The notes beneath the pieces were generated by a model. That model searched no databases and was not told where the DNA came from. It saw only the letters and a program-made list of their open reading frames with translations. Below are positions 35,129 to 44,371 of a stretch of DNA of 64,000 bases, piece by piece. This DNA comes from Sporomusa acidovorans (GTDB taxonomy: Bacteria > Bacillota > Negativicutes > Sporomusales > Sporomusaceae). The stretch lies in assembly GCF_002257695.2 (NCBI RefSeq), contig NZ_CP155571.1. The stretch is one strand, 5' to 3'. The first letter of the stretch is position 1, and each line of letters begins with the position of its first letter. The translations under genes and the position numbers were made by a program.

Positions 35129-36089
35129 TCTATTAGAAGTACACAATCTAAAGAAGTATTTTGCCGTCGATACTGATTTTTGGGGGCGCCCCACGGCTTG
35201 GCTTAAGGCAGTTGACGACATAAGCTTTGGCATCCGCAAGGGAGAGACCCTCGGCCTGGTCGGCGAAAGTGGCTGCGGCAAGTCCACTACCGGCCGGACG
35301 ATTATTCATTTATACAAACCTACCGCCGGAAAAATTCTGTTTAACGGCAAAATAATTGACAGCAAAGACCCGGGGAAACAACTGCGCCGGGAGATGCAGA
35401 TGATTTTCCAGGACCCGTATGCGTCACTGAACCCGCGGATGACTGTCGGCGATATCCTGGGCGAACCGCTAGACATTCATGGCTTGGCGGCCGGCGCTGA
35501 GCGGACAGAGCGGATTGTGGAACTGCTCCGGCTGGTTGGCCTCAATCCCGGCTACATCAGCCGCTTTCCCCATGAATTCAGCGGTGGTCAGCGGCAAAGA
35601 ATCGGCATTGCCAGAGCTTTAGCGGTTGACCCCAGCTTCATTATCTGCGATGAGCCAATCTCCGCCCTGGATGTCTCTATCCAGGCCCAAGTCGTTAATT
35701 TACTGGAGCACTTGCAGGAAGCCATGCAATTGACCTATCTATTCATTGCCCATGATCTGGCCATGGTAAAACATATCAGCAACCGGGTAGCCGTCATGTA
35801 CCTTGGCAAAATTGTAGAAATTGCCGCCAGCCACGAACTATACAGGAGGCCACAGCATCCCTACACCCAGGCCCTGCTGTCGGCAATCGCCATACCTGAT
35901 CCGTTAGTGGAAGCCAAGCGGGAGCGAATCCTGCTCACAGGCGATGTTCCGAACCCCATCACCCCGCCCTCAGGCTGCCGTTTCCGCACCCGCTGCCGCT
36001 ACGCCGTTAAGACCTGCAGCGAACAGGAACCGACACTGGTGGACCTTGGCTCCGGCCACCTGACCGCCTGTCATGTCGTACACCGTTAA
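35115..36089 (+). CDS. oppF: Oligopeptide/dipeptide ABC transporter ATPase F
   Basis: A 324-residue ATPase with Walker A GESGCGKS, FSGGQRQRIGIARAL, Walker B FIICDEPISALD and the terminal CRFRTRCRYAVKTC motif of the OppF/DppF group. It starts inside the end of oppD, showing translational coupling. Confidence 0.96.
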   Translation: MEQTNLLEVHNLKKYFAVDTDFWGRPTAWLKAVDDISFGIRKGETLGLVGESGCGKSTTGRTIIHLYKPTAGKILFNGKIIDSKDPGKQLRREMQMIFQDPYASLNPRMTVGDILGEPLDIHGLAAGAERTERIVELLRLVGLNPGYISRFPHEFSGGQRQRIGIARALAVDPSFIICDEPISALDVSIQAQVVNLLEHLQEAMQLTYLFIAHDLAMVKHISNRVAVMYLGKIVEIAASHELYRRPQHPYTQALLSAIAIPDPLVEAKRERILLTGDVPNPITPPSGCRFRTRCRYAVKTCSEQEPTLVDLGSGHLTACHVVHR

Positions 36090-36150
36090 CTATATACAAC
36101 GTGCTATTAACAAATACATTCATCATCGCATATCCTAAGGAGGAGTGACA

Positions 36151-37752
36151 ATGTCCTGTAAAAAGCTGTGCGCAGTCCTACTGACAATGGCAATGCTGTT
36201 AACTCTGGCAGCAGGCTGTGGAAAATCCGGTACTAGTTCCAATGAACAGGTACTTCGCTATGCTCTGGAGGCTGAACCCGCGACTCTTGATCCGGCCAAA
36301 TCTACAGCCATTCCGGAGTCATTGGTGGAACTGCAAATTTTTGAGGGTCTAACCCGGCTTGACGCCAAAGATCAGCCGGTGGCGGGCGCCGCCGAAAAGT
36401 GGGATGTTTCTGCCGATGGGCTTACCTACATATTCCATTTACGTGCCAATGCGAAATGGTCAAACGGCGACCCTGTCACCGCCCACGATTTTGCCTTTGC
36501 CTGGAAACGGGCATTAAATCCTGAAACCGCTTCCGAAAATGCGTATATGCTGTTTCCGCTGAAAAATGCGCAAGCCTACAATGAAAAAAAAGTATCGGTC
36601 GATCAGGTTGGCGTTAAAGTTATCGATGACCATACACTGGAAGTTTCCTTGGAAAAGCCTACAGCCTATTTTCTAAACCTGGTAGCCTTCCATGCCTTTT
36701 ATCCTGTTCACCAAAAAACGGTAACAGCCAATGCCGATAAATGGGCAGGCGAGGCCGGTACTCTGATCGGTAACGGACCCTTTAAAATCAGCAACTGGAC
36801 GCACAGCGGCAAAATCGAATTTGTCAAAAATGATCAATACTGGGATGCCGGCGCTGTCAAACTCGCAAAAATGGAATGGCCGATCAGCGATTCTCAGACT
36901 ACCCGGCTGGCTATGCTGGAAAATAATCAGGTCGACATGATGGTCGAACCGCCGGTTGTTGAGCACGACCGCCTTACCCAGGCCGGATTGCTTAAAGTCT
37001 CTCCGTTTCTTGGCATTTACTACTATGTCTTTAATACCCAAAAGCCCCCATTTGACAACGTAAAAGTCCGCAAAGCGTTCGCCGCAGCCATCAACCGCGA
37101 TATGCTGGTCAAAAATGTAATCAAAGGCGGCAAAAAACCGGCCTATGCCTGGGTGGCCCCCGGACTGACCAATCCCGTTTCCGGCAAAGATTTCCGGGAA
37201 GAAGGCGGCAACTATGCGCTAGAAGACGTGGCGCAGGCCAAGAAACTGCTGGCGGAAGCAGGTTACCCTGACGGTCAGGGACTGCCACCCGTTACCCTGT
37301 TGTTTAATACCAGTGAACTGCATAAATCGATTGCCGAAGCCATGCAGGAAATGTGGAAGCAAAACTTAGGTGTAACTGTCGATTTGACTAACCAGGAATC
37401 CAAAGTATTCCTGGCAACAAGAACAGAGGGGGATTTCCAAATTGCCCGGGCCTCCTGGACCGGCGACTACGCCGACCCGATGACCTTCATGGACGTATTT
37501 AAAGACCCGGAAAATGATGCGAAATACGCGAGTCCCGCCTATAACCGTCTGATCGAACAGGCTCAATCGACCACTGACCAAAAGGTCCGGATGCAAGCTA
37601 TGCATGACGCCGAAAAAATTCTGTTTGATGATGCCGTCATCATCCCGATCTATTACACAACCCAGCCCTATATGACCAAGCCGTATGTTAAGGGCTATTT
37701 CTGGTCTGTACTAGGATTAGCGGACTTCAAAGCCGCTTATATTGAAAAATAA
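36151..37752 (+). CDS. oppA: Peptide-binding lipoprotein (OppA/SBP family 5)
   Basis: A 533-residue extracellular solute-binding protein. A lipobox LAAGC with Cys23 shows it is a lipoprotein. The RYALEAEPATLDPAKS and AEKWDVSADGLTYIFHLR patterns and NGDPVTAHDFAFAWKRALNP are typical of OppA-like peptide receptors. The ATG at 36151 is seven bases after AAGGAGG; a GTG two codons earlier is less likely. It is the last transporter gene. Substrate could be short peptides, including murein peptides, given the carboxypeptidases on either side. Confidence 0.95.
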   Translation: MSCKKLCAVLLTMAMLLTLAAGCGKSGTSSNEQVLRYALEAEPATLDPAKSTAIPESLVELQIFEGLTRLDAKDQPVAGAAEKWDVSADGLTYIFHLRANAKWSNGDPVTAHDFAFAWKRALNPETASENAYMLFPLKNAQAYNEKKVSVDQVGVKVIDDHTLEVSLEKPTAYFLNLVAFHAFYPVHQKTVTANADKWAGEAGTLIGNGPFKISNWTHSGKIEFVKNDQYWDAGAVKLAKMEWPISDSQTTRLAMLENNQVDMMVEPPVVEHDRLTQAGLLKVSPFLGIYYYVFNTQKPPFDNVKVRKAFAAAINRDMLVKNVIKGGKKPAYAWVAPGLTNPVSGKDFREEGGNYALEDVAQAKKLLAEAGYPDGQGLPPVTLLFNTSELHKSIAEAMQEMWKQNLGVTVDLTNQESKVFLATRTEGDFQIARASWTGDYADPMTFMDVFKDPENDAKYASPAYNRLIEQAQSTTDQKVRMQAMHDAEKILFDDAVIIPIYYTTQPYMTKPYVKGYFWSVLGLADFKAAYIEK

Positions 37753-37763
37753 CCCGATCTATA

Positions 37764-37817
37764 ACAATGTACTAAAGATGTTTGCAGGCGGGTGTTGGCA
37801 ATACACCACCCGCCTGC
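37764..37817 (+). repeat. Direct repeat copy 2 with GC-rich stem-loop after oppA
   Basis: Bases 37764-37796 match the repeat at 32056-32088. The GCAGGCGGGTG end (37784-37794) here pairs perfectly with CACCCGCCTGC at 37807-37817. No T-run follows, so it may protect the opp transcript end or give partial termination before the carboxypeptidase gene. Confidence 0.65.
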
Positions 37818-37901
37818 GCCTGCCAGCTTCTTCAAAACAGGGATGTGCCGCTATCACGTGCATATCCCTTTATAATAGCGTTGATCAAAGGAGATTACAA
37901 A

Positions 37902-38852
37902 ATGGATTTACTAGCCCGGATTAAACCCCGCAGGCTATGCCCGGGAGCTACGCTCGGCATCATTGCGCCTGCCAGTCCCGGTAACCGGGAAACAGCCGCA
38001 GCCGGCATACATTGGCTTAAAGAGCAAGGATTTCAGGTGCGGCTTGGACTGACAGTCAACCAGGAAGAGGGCTATCTGGCCGGTGCGGACACAGCCCGCG
38101 CCGCCGACCTTAACGCCATGTTTGCCTCCCCTGATATTGATGGTATTATCTGCCTCAGGGGCGGCTACGGCACTATGCGGTTACTGGACCTGCTGGACTA
38201 CGACCTTATCAAAGCCCACCCCAAAATATTTGTCGGCTATAGTGATATTACCGCCCTGCATACCAGTATTGGGCAGCGCACAGGCCTTGTTACTTTCCAT
38301 GGCCCGATGGCGGCCGCCGATATGGGAAAAACAATCCCTGACTATACATGGAATTACTTTTGGCGGGCCGTCACCTCGCCCGAACCACTGGGGCTGCTTG
38401 TCAACCCGCCCCAGGCTCCCGCCCCCCAGTTTATTGTGCCGGGTTCTGCCGAAGGCTGCCTGACAGGCGGCAACCTCAGTCTGATTGCCGCCACAATGGG
38501 TACAGCTTATGAAATTGACACCTACGATAAGATCCTGTGTCTGGAAGACGTCGGCGAAGCTCCTTACCGCCTTGACCGGATGTTAACCCAATTGTTACTG
38601 GCCGGCAAACTCCAGGCCGCAGCCGGGATCGTGGTTGACGTATTTGCCGACTGCGAAGAGGAAGCCACCCCTCCCAGCTTTACCGTCGAAGAAGTACTCA
38701 GAAACCGGCTGGGCGGTTTAAACAAACCGGTACTCATGAATCTGTATTTCGGCCACACCGCCGATAAAGTAACTCTCCCCCTGGGGATTAAGGCCACACT
38801 GCGAAGCCAGGACGGCGGGCTTGCCGTTGTTGAAACCGCCACCCTGGAATAA
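37902..38852 (+). CDS. L,D-carboxypeptidase (S66 family, LdcA/MccF-like)
   Basis: A 316-residue peptidase. It shows LGIIAPASPG at the N-terminus, GIICLRGGYGTMRLLDLLDY near residues 75-94, FVGYSDITALH with the nucleophilic Ser, and ICLEDVGEAPYRLDRML with the catalytic Glu. Family members cut the L,D bond of tetrapeptides in murein recycling or inactivate microcin-like peptides. The ATG at 37902 has AAGGAG upstream; the frame extends to 37782 without support. The opp context favours murein-peptide salvage. Confidence 0.93.
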   Translation: MDLLARIKPRRLCPGATLGIIAPASPGNRETAAAGIHWLKEQGFQVRLGLTVNQEEGYLAGADTARAADLNAMFASPDIDGIICLRGGYGTMRLLDLLDYDLIKAHPKIFVGYSDITALHTSIGQRTGLVTFHGPMAAADMGKTIPDYTWNYFWRAVTSPEPLGLLVNPPQAPAPQFIVPGSAEGCLTGGNLSLIAATMGTAYEIDTYDKILCLEDVGEAPYRLDRMLTQLLLAGKLQAAAGIVVDVFADCEEEATPPSFTVEEVLRNRLGGLNKPVLMNLYFGHTADKVTLPLGIKATLRSQDGGLAVVETATLE

Positions 38853-38876
38853 TGCCCTGCTAACTGGAGGCGTATC

Positions 38877-39998
38877 ATGAATAAACAAGCATTAAAAGAA
38901 CAAGTAATCGCCGCTATTGACGCCATGGCGGCCGAATTACAGGCAATCAGCCTGTTTTTACACAGCAACCCTGAATTGGGCGGCCAAGAAATTCAGGCCG
39001 TCCGGCGGCTCATCCAGGCGGCCGCAGGCCGTGGCTTTTCCGTACGACAAAATATCAGCGGCTATGAAACGGCCTTTATTGCCCACAAGGGAATGTGTGG
39101 ACCGAAAATTGCCTTTTTGGCCGAATACGACGCCCTCCCCGGCCTGGGCCACGCCTGCGGGCATAACTTGATTGCCGCGATGAGCTGGGGAGCAGCGGCG
39201 GCGTTTTCTGCCGTAGCCGGCAGCCGGGCTGTTTCTTATTTCATCGGCTGCCCGGCCGAAGAAACCAGCGGCGCCAAAGTGGCTATGGCAGAAGCCGGCG
39301 TATTTGACGATTTAACGGCGGCACTGATCGTTCACCCGGCCGACAGCAATAATATCGGCGGCACTTCCTACGCCACTCATCCGCTTAAAATAACCTTCCA
39401 CGGGCGGCCGGCGCATGTCGCCAGCAAAACCGACAAGGGTATTAATGCGTTAGATGCCCTTGTCATGTTTTATCAGGGAATCAAACCGCTGCGTCAAACG
39501 TTTACCCAGGAAACCATCCTGGCCGGCATCATAACCCAGGGAGGCACCGCCCCCAACATCGTGCCGGAAGAGGCCGCAGCCAAGTTCACCATCCGGGCTT
39601 TATCCGCAGACTATCTGGAAGAGACAGTACTGCCGGCAGTACGGCGTCTGGCTGAGGGAGTAGCTTTGGCTACAGGCACAACTGTGGAAACTGTACATTA
39701 TGAACCTTTGTTTAAAGAATTAATCAACGATCCGCAGCTTATGCAGTTATTCCAAGATAACATGAGTTTGTTAGGGGAAACGGTAACGCTCCTCGAGCCA
39801 CTGGATGCAGACGGCTCCACTGATGTCGGCAATGTCAGCCATCGAACCCCCACCATCCATCCCGATCTTGGTATCGGCTGCAATCTTGTCGCCCACACAC
39901 CGGCTTTTGCTGCGGCGACCGGCTCTGAATATGCCCAGAAACGATTGTTGGTAGGCGCCAAAGCAATGGCCATGACGGCTGTTGATTTACTTGAATAA
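38877..39998 (+). CDS. M20-family metallo-amidohydrolase
   Basis: A 373-residue member of the M20D group (aminoacylase / N-acyl amino acid or aminobenzoyl-glutamate hydrolases). Metal-site motifs are AEYDALPGLGHACGHN (about residues 82-97) and CPAEET near residue 125; the dimerisation lid follows (HVASKTDKGINALDAL). It probably hydrolyses an N-acyl or dipeptide bond. It lies 24 bases after the carboxypeptidase gene with AGGAGG-like ACTGGAGG before its ATG, so it is part of the same peptide-salvage unit. Confidence 0.9.
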   Translation: MNKQALKEQVIAAIDAMAAELQAISLFLHSNPELGGQEIQAVRRLIQAAAGRGFSVRQNISGYETAFIAHKGMCGPKIAFLAEYDALPGLGHACGHNLIAAMSWGAAAAFSAVAGSRAVSYFIGCPAEETSGAKVAMAEAGVFDDLTAALIVHPADSNNIGGTSYATHPLKITFHGRPAHVASKTDKGINALDALVMFYQGIKPLRQTFTQETILAGIITQGGTAPNIVPEEAAAKFTIRALSADYLEETVLPAVRRLAEGVALATGTTVETVHYEPLFKELINDPQLMQLFQDNMSLLGETVTLLEPLDADGSTDVGNVSHRTPTIHPDLGIGCNLVAHTPAFAAATGSEYAQKRLLVGAKAMAMTAVDLLE

Positions 39999-40031
39999 AC
40001 TATAATGAAATCGACTTAGGAAGGTGAATTC

Positions 40032-40139
40032 ATGAAGATTGACATCGAAAATCATGTAGGCTATTTAATACAGCAGATTTCCCATTTATTAGAGCAATTA
40101 TTCAATAAGCAATTGGCAAAAGAAGGGCTTTTTTTATAG
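40032..40139 (+). pseudogene. MarR-family regulator stub (35 codons)
   Basis: A 35-residue frame reads MKIDIENHVGYLIQQISHLL and continues EQLFNKQLAKEGLFL before a stop. That matches the first helix of MarR proteins and breaks off where the second helix should begin, at a T7 run that suggests a frameshift or deletion. An AGGAAGGTGA ribosome site is intact. It precedes a drug-exporter gene, the usual MarR target. It may now act as no more than a translated leader. Confidence 0.6.
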
Positions 40140-40173
40140 ACTAAACTTATAGTATCTCTTGGGGTGATCACAA

Positions 40174-41382
40174 TTGAGTTATACCAATCAATCTATGGTA
40201 GAGTCGACTGTTGCCGGCCATAATCGTTTATGGATGGCAACCTTATTAGGGTGCTTAGCCGGCATGGGCCCGCTCTGCACCGATTTATATTTACCTGCCT
40301 TGCCGCAGCTGGCAAGCAGCTTAGGCACAAGCGCCTCGCTGATCCAGGCCAGTCTGACCGCAACCCTGCTAGGGATAGCAGTAGGCCAGATTTTTATTGG
40401 ACCTTACAGTGACGGCCATGGACGGAAAAAGCCATTGGTGCTTTCTCTCCTTATATTTATTATTACTTCCTTTATCTGTTCCTGGGCAACTTCCATTTGG
40501 GCACTAATCGTATTTCGTTTTATTCAGGGACTTGCCGGTTCAGGCGGAGTGGTACTGTCACGGGCCATTGCCTGTGATCTTTATTCCGGACCTGAATTAA
40601 CGAAGTTCTTTTCGCTGTTAATGCTCATTAATGGTATTGCACCGATCCTGTCACCGGTCATCGGCGGACAAATCTTAGCATTCAGCGACTGGCAAGGAAT
40701 CTTTGTTTCGCTGGGTTTATTCAGCATCATTTTGACATTAGCCGTCATCCTTGGCATGAAAGAAAGTTTACCGCAAGAACGCCGTAATGCAGGAAGTCTA
40801 AAAGCGAATTTCATTACATTTAAAACACTGCTTGCGGACAGGATCTTTGTCGGTTATACGTTAATACAAGGCTTCATTATTGCCGGTTTATTTGCCTATA
40901 TTGCCGGCTCGCCCTTTGTCCTGCAAACCCTATATGGCTTATCAGCGAAAACGTTTAGTTATTGTTTTGCAATCAATGGCCTGGGAATTATGCTGTTTGC
41001 GCAATTAACCGGCTATTTTACAGGTAAGTATAGCGAAAAACAATTACTTGCGTTTGGCCTCAGTCTGGCACTTTTTTGTAGTGTGCTTTTACTTGTTCTA
41101 TGCATTCTTAAGGTGTCAGTCATCTTTATTCTCATTCAACTATTCCTGATTGTTTCCTGCATCGGCATCACAACTACAGCCAGCTTTTCCCTGGCTGTTC
41201 AACGCCAGCCTCATGCAGCCGGCAGCGCTTCCGGCCTGCTCGGTGTTGTATCCTTTATCTTTGGCGCCATAGCCTCGCCCCTTGTTGGCTTGGGTGATGG
41301 AACAACAGCAATTCCCATGGCCGTGGTAATTGCTGTCGTCAATTTATTGTCCTATGTAAGTTATCATAAGTTAACCCGCTAA
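40174..41382 (+). CDS. Bcr/CflA-type multidrug efflux transporter (MFS)
   Basis: A 402-residue, 12-helix major facilitator. The motif TDLYLPALPQLASSLG after the first helix and GPYSDGHGRKKPL (motif A, about residues 75-87), with VVLSRAIACDLY later, are characteristic of the Bcr/CflA drug:proton antiporters. I take the TTG at 40174 as start because GGGGTGAT precedes it; an ATG seven codons later is an alternative. The broken MarR gene just upstream suggests it is now constitutively expressed or differently controlled. Confidence 0.9.
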   Translation: MSYTNQSMVESTVAGHNRLWMATLLGCLAGMGPLCTDLYLPALPQLASSLGTSASLIQASLTATLLGIAVGQIFIGPYSDGHGRKKPLVLSLLIFIITSFICSWATSIWALIVFRFIQGLAGSGGVVLSRAIACDLYSGPELTKFFSLLMLINGIAPILSPVIGGQILAFSDWQGIFVSLGLFSIILTLAVILGMKESLPQERRNAGSLKANFITFKTLLADRIFVGYTLIQGFIIAGLFAYIAGSPFVLQTLYGLSAKTFSYCFAINGLGIMLFAQLTGYFTGKYSEKQLLAFGLSLALFCSVLLLVLCILKVSVIFILIQLFLIVSCIGITTTASFSLAVQRQPHAAGSASGLLGVVSFIFGAIASPLVGLGDGTTAIPMAVVIAVVNLLSYVSYHKLTR

Positions 41383-41389
41383 TTTATGA

Positions 41390-41425
41390 AAACAGGCTAA
41401 GCACTGCAAAGTGCTCAGCCTGTTT
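41390..41425. terminator. Bidirectional terminator after the drug exporter
   Basis: Stem AAACAGGCT/AGCCTGTTT with an inner AAGCACT/AGTGCT pairing and a small loop. It separates the exporter from the nitroreductase remnant read the other way. Confidence 0.8.
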
Positions 41426-41428
41426 CGT

Positions 41429-41746
41429 TTATTTATAAAATTTTACTCGTTCCTCTAAAGGCAGGCATTCCTTGGGCGATGGCTGAGCCACAGGCTTGCC
41501 AAAAGGCATCTGGGCAATCAGCTTCCAGTTAGACGGAATATCCCATTCCCGCTTAACCCTGTCATCGATAACCGGGTTATAGTGTTGCAAGGACACGCCC
41601 AGTCCTTCCAGCTCAAGCGCCGTCCAGATCGTAAATTGCAACATGCCTGATGCCTGATTGGACCAAACAGGGAAAATGTTTTTACTATCAATAAATAAAT
41701 ATTCTATGTTAGTATTTATTCTATCATTGTCATTGATTTCCTTCCC
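41429..41746 (-). pseudogene. Nitroreductase-family gene, 5' truncated
   Basis: The C-terminal part of a flavin nitroreductase is clear: FPVWSNQASGMLQFTIWTAL, then LGVSLQHYNPVID and the ending PLEERVKFYK. Family proteins are about 200 residues; only about 85 matching residues remain. The frame stays open upstream to a TAA at 41747-41749 with no start codon and sequence that no longer matches the family. An ATG at 41644 exists inside the conserved part but lacks a ribosome site. Treat as a remnant. Confidence 0.8.
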
Positions 41747-41775
41747 TTATTTTACTCCCAAACACAAAAAATTAT

Positions 41776-41815
41776 AAAAAAAACCCTAAAGTCGATTTTA
41801 GACTTTAGGGTTTTT
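41776..41815 (-). terminator. Intrinsic terminator after the M48 protease gene
   Basis: A 13-base perfect stem AAACCCTAAAGTC with its complement, a seven-base loop and a long T-run in the leftward direction, six bases after the protease stop. Confidence 0.9.
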
Positions 41816-41821
41816 GGGGTA

Positions 41822-42946
41822 TTATTTAATGGCATTTAAAACTTGTACAAGTTCATCGGCAGCCGCATCAGCCCCACACGGTTGTACGATTGAAAAGCCG
41901 CCAAGCCGTATGATGCCATTGTCATTCGAGGCTTGCTCAAGGGATTGATTGCTGTGATAAGCGGCGGCCAAATTGCCTGCTACCAAATAGCTGCGTTCCA
42001 GGCCGCTCATATTAGCGACCGCGGCCGGTTTCATAAACGGTTTGCCGTTAATGCTAATTTCACCGGTGGCAGCGTTAACAGCAACTTTGTTATTGCTGTA
42101 CTCGGTCAGCTTTTTAGCATAATTGTCGCGTCTTTCCTTTTCACCCGGATGGGTGGAAGGATTTAAAAGATCGTCGAAAAGACCTTTGGCGCCACCCTGG
42201 CCCATCTTGTCGATAACCCGCTGCCATACTGCCGCCGGGGCACCCGGATTGTAACCGGCTGCCGTTAAATAGCCATAAGCAACGTTGTCCGCTTCCCATT
42301 CATTCGGTTTGGTCACGCCAACAGCCTTGACATTGGTCGCGACCACATCAACAGCTAGCTTGCCGCCGCCATTCATTTGCGCCCCGGCAACCTTTTGCAC
42401 AAATTCTACCGTTAGCCTTTTTTTGGCACCATTGATCGGGTGCTTTTTCTGTCCGTGTACCAACTCGTGGGCCACAACGGCCGCGATTTTGTCTTCGTCA
42501 TTATCCAAAAGGGAAAACACTCCCGTATTGACAGAAACGTTATGACCCAGGCTGCAATAGGCATTAAATTCGGTTTTAGGGTTAATAAAATAGTTGTAGG
42601 GCTTATCGGTTATGGAAGAGTCCGTTTTGGCAATTGCGCTTGCCAAATTTCCCATTATACGCCCCAATTCTTCATTTAAATAAGAATCACTGTTCACTCC
42701 GTCTGATTTTTTAAGTTCCTCAAAAAGTTCATTGCGCCCATCATTTTCATAGTAGTCAAGTGATTCCCTTACTTTCTGCTGTTGTGCGGCAGTGCTCAGG
42801 ATTGAGCCGCCAAGCTGGCCAAGACTAAAGGCCTCGGTTTTGGTTGGCTGGAACAAGCCTATAGCCAGCGACAGGCACAGCGTTAGCGTCCCTGCTCTCA
42901 GCACTGACTTACGGAAAATAGCTTGTAGATTCAAATCAATCAACAC
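41822..42946 (-). CDS. M48-family zinc metalloprotease, exported
   Basis: A 374-residue protein with an N-terminal hydrophobic export signal (about residues 18-38). The HEXXH zinc motif is HELVHGQKKH, and the third ligand Glu lies in KPNEWEADNVAYGYL about 55 residues later. The C-terminal third is a non-catalytic region of mixed charge. Homologues such as BepA and LoiP act in envelope protein quality control, which would suit an organism with an outer membrane; the precise substrate is not known. Confidence 0.9.
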   Translation of the reverse strand: MLIDLNLQAIFRKSVLRAGTLTLCLSLAIGLFQPTKTEAFSLGQLGGSILSTAAQQQKVRESLDYYENDGRNELFEELKKSDGVNSDSYLNEELGRIMGNLASAIAKTDSSITDKPYNYFINPKTEFNAYCSLGHNVSVNTGVFSLLDNDEDKIAAVVAHELVHGQKKHPINGAKKRLTVEFVQKVAGAQMNGGGKLAVDVVATNVKAVGVTKPNEWEADNVAYGYLTAAGYNPGAPAAVWQRVIDKMGQGGAKGLFDDLLNPSTHPGEKERRDNYAKKLTEYSNNKVAVNAATGEISINGKPFMKPAAVANMSGLERSYLVAGNLAAAYHSNQSLEQASNDNGIIRLGGFSIVQPCGADAAADELVQVLNAIK

Positions 42947-43125
42947 CTCATTTTATTTTTTCATTGGGCGCCGTCTATTAAGCTGCTTTCAGGCTAAAAA
43001 TTAGTTTCCCTCATGGGTTCCAAAGCATACCCAGTATTTGGCTGATTTACACCCATTTTTATACATCGTATGATCTCTTCAATGTCTTTATAGGACAAAA
43101 GTCCTACTTTTACTATTGTCCGGCT

Positions 43126-43168
43126 AAAAAAAAAACCTTGAAGCCTAATCATTAGAACTTCGAGGTTT
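43126..43168 (-). terminator. Strong intrinsic terminator in a 430-base gap
   Basis: Stem AAACCTTGAAG/CTTCGAGGTTT with an inner CTAAT/ATTAG stem and ten T residues in the leftward direction. It probably ends the chemosensor transcript. The gap 42947-43376 shows no gene otherwise. It also holds hairpins at 43091-43106 (TAGGAC/GTCCTA) and at 43321-43371, where ACGCAAAAATG pairs with CATTTTTGCGT. Confidence 0.8.
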
Positions 43169-43376
43169 TATGCTCTCTGCTGCTTGCTTACCCCTATTGA
43201 GCAGTTCTTTCCGGAGCTTCCACAGTGCCAGAGCAAAGCTCCCCAGCACATCACGAAGCTAAAAATAAAAGTGGTGAGGATTGCCTGCTCTCTACGGTAA
43301 TAGCGCCCTATGTCATGCTGCACGCAAAAATGCCCTGATGTTCCAGCTACCTTCGAGACATTTTTGCGTACACTAA

Positions 43377-44246
43377 TTAGGATTCATTTTCGTCGGCACT
43401 TATACCATCGGCTAATTTATCTAGATTTGTAACCATAACACTTGCTTGTTGAACAGCCCCTGAAACAGACGAAATTGCCGCAGCAATCTGGGCAATAGCT
43501 GAATCAATTTGCGCCATTTGATTATATAAATTTTGACTGTCAGATTGTATTATAGCTATGATTCTATTGATCTCTTGGATTGAAGCAGTGCTATTGCCTG
43601 ACAACTTCCGGATTTCCTCGGCCACTACCCCGAATCCCCGGCCTTGCTCGCCTACGCGGGCGGCCTCAATAGCGGCGTTTAACCCTAATAGAGTGGTTTG
43701 CGAAGCAATATCACGAATTAATCCTAAGACTTGGTCAGTTTCTCTAAGTCTTGACTGTGATTCTTTGGCTACCTCTACTAGAGTGTGACTAACACCGGCT
43801 ATTTCTTCAGACTGAGCTGAGATTTCTTCGGTGGTACTGGCTAATACATGAATACTATTCATCAACTGGGCAGCCATATTTTTCATTGCATCTTGCTGTT
43901 CGGTCGATTCAACGATTACTGCAGCTCCAATCACCTGCTGCTCATGGTAAATGGGAATAGCCATGGCAATATACGGCAATCCAAATATTGTCTTATCGCC
44001 TCTGGTAGTCGTCCGTCGCCCCTCGCGAATAGCCCGGTAAACCGCCGTATTTATTTTAAGCGGAGTTCCGGCAGGTATATTTAAATCCAACTGTTTTCCC
44101 GGTTTATATAGCAAATATTTTTCCCGGTCAGTTACGGCCACCCCCACATCACCGCGGCATAGTTCTGTCAAACAAGGAAATACCTCCATATAGTGATTAA
44201 GAATGACCTCTGGCCGTTGCAAAGAATTTACCGGCAAACCAACCAC
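43377..44246 (-). CDS. Soluble methyl-accepting chemotaxis-type sensor
   Basis: A 289-residue protein without membrane segments. Residues about 15-115 form a PAS/GAF-like or Cache-derived sensor (EKYLLYKPGKQLDL, GLPYIAMAIPIYHEQQVIGA). Residues 120-285 are an MCP signalling coiled coil containing the hairpin tip RDIASQTTLLGLNAAIEAAR VGEQGRGFGVVAEEIRKL. Short cytoplasmic MCPs of this type are common in Firmicutes and couple to CheA/CheW elsewhere in the genome. The ligand is unknown. Confidence 0.9.
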   Translation of the reverse strand: MVGLPVNSLQRPEVILNHYMEVFPCLTELCRGDVGVAVTDREKYLLYKPGKQLDLNIPAGTPLKINTAVYRAIREGRRTTTRGDKTIFGLPYIAMAIPIYHEQQVIGAAVIVESTEQQDAMKNMAAQLMNSIHVLASTTEEISAQSEEIAGVSHTLVEVAKESQSRLRETDQVLGLIRDIASQTTLLGLNAAIEAARVGEQGRGFGVVAEEIRKLSGNSTASIQEINRIIAIIQSDSQNLYNQMAQIDSAIAQIAAAISSVSGAVQQASVMVTNLDKLADGISADENES

Positions 44247-44371
44247 CCCGACTCTAAAATAACCTTTATAACTTAACGAATAAGGCTAAAACTTAAAGAC
44301 AGGAGCGTCAGATAGTAACTCTTCCACTCCCGCCTGCGATTAATCGGATTTCTGAATTACCCGGCTGTCTT

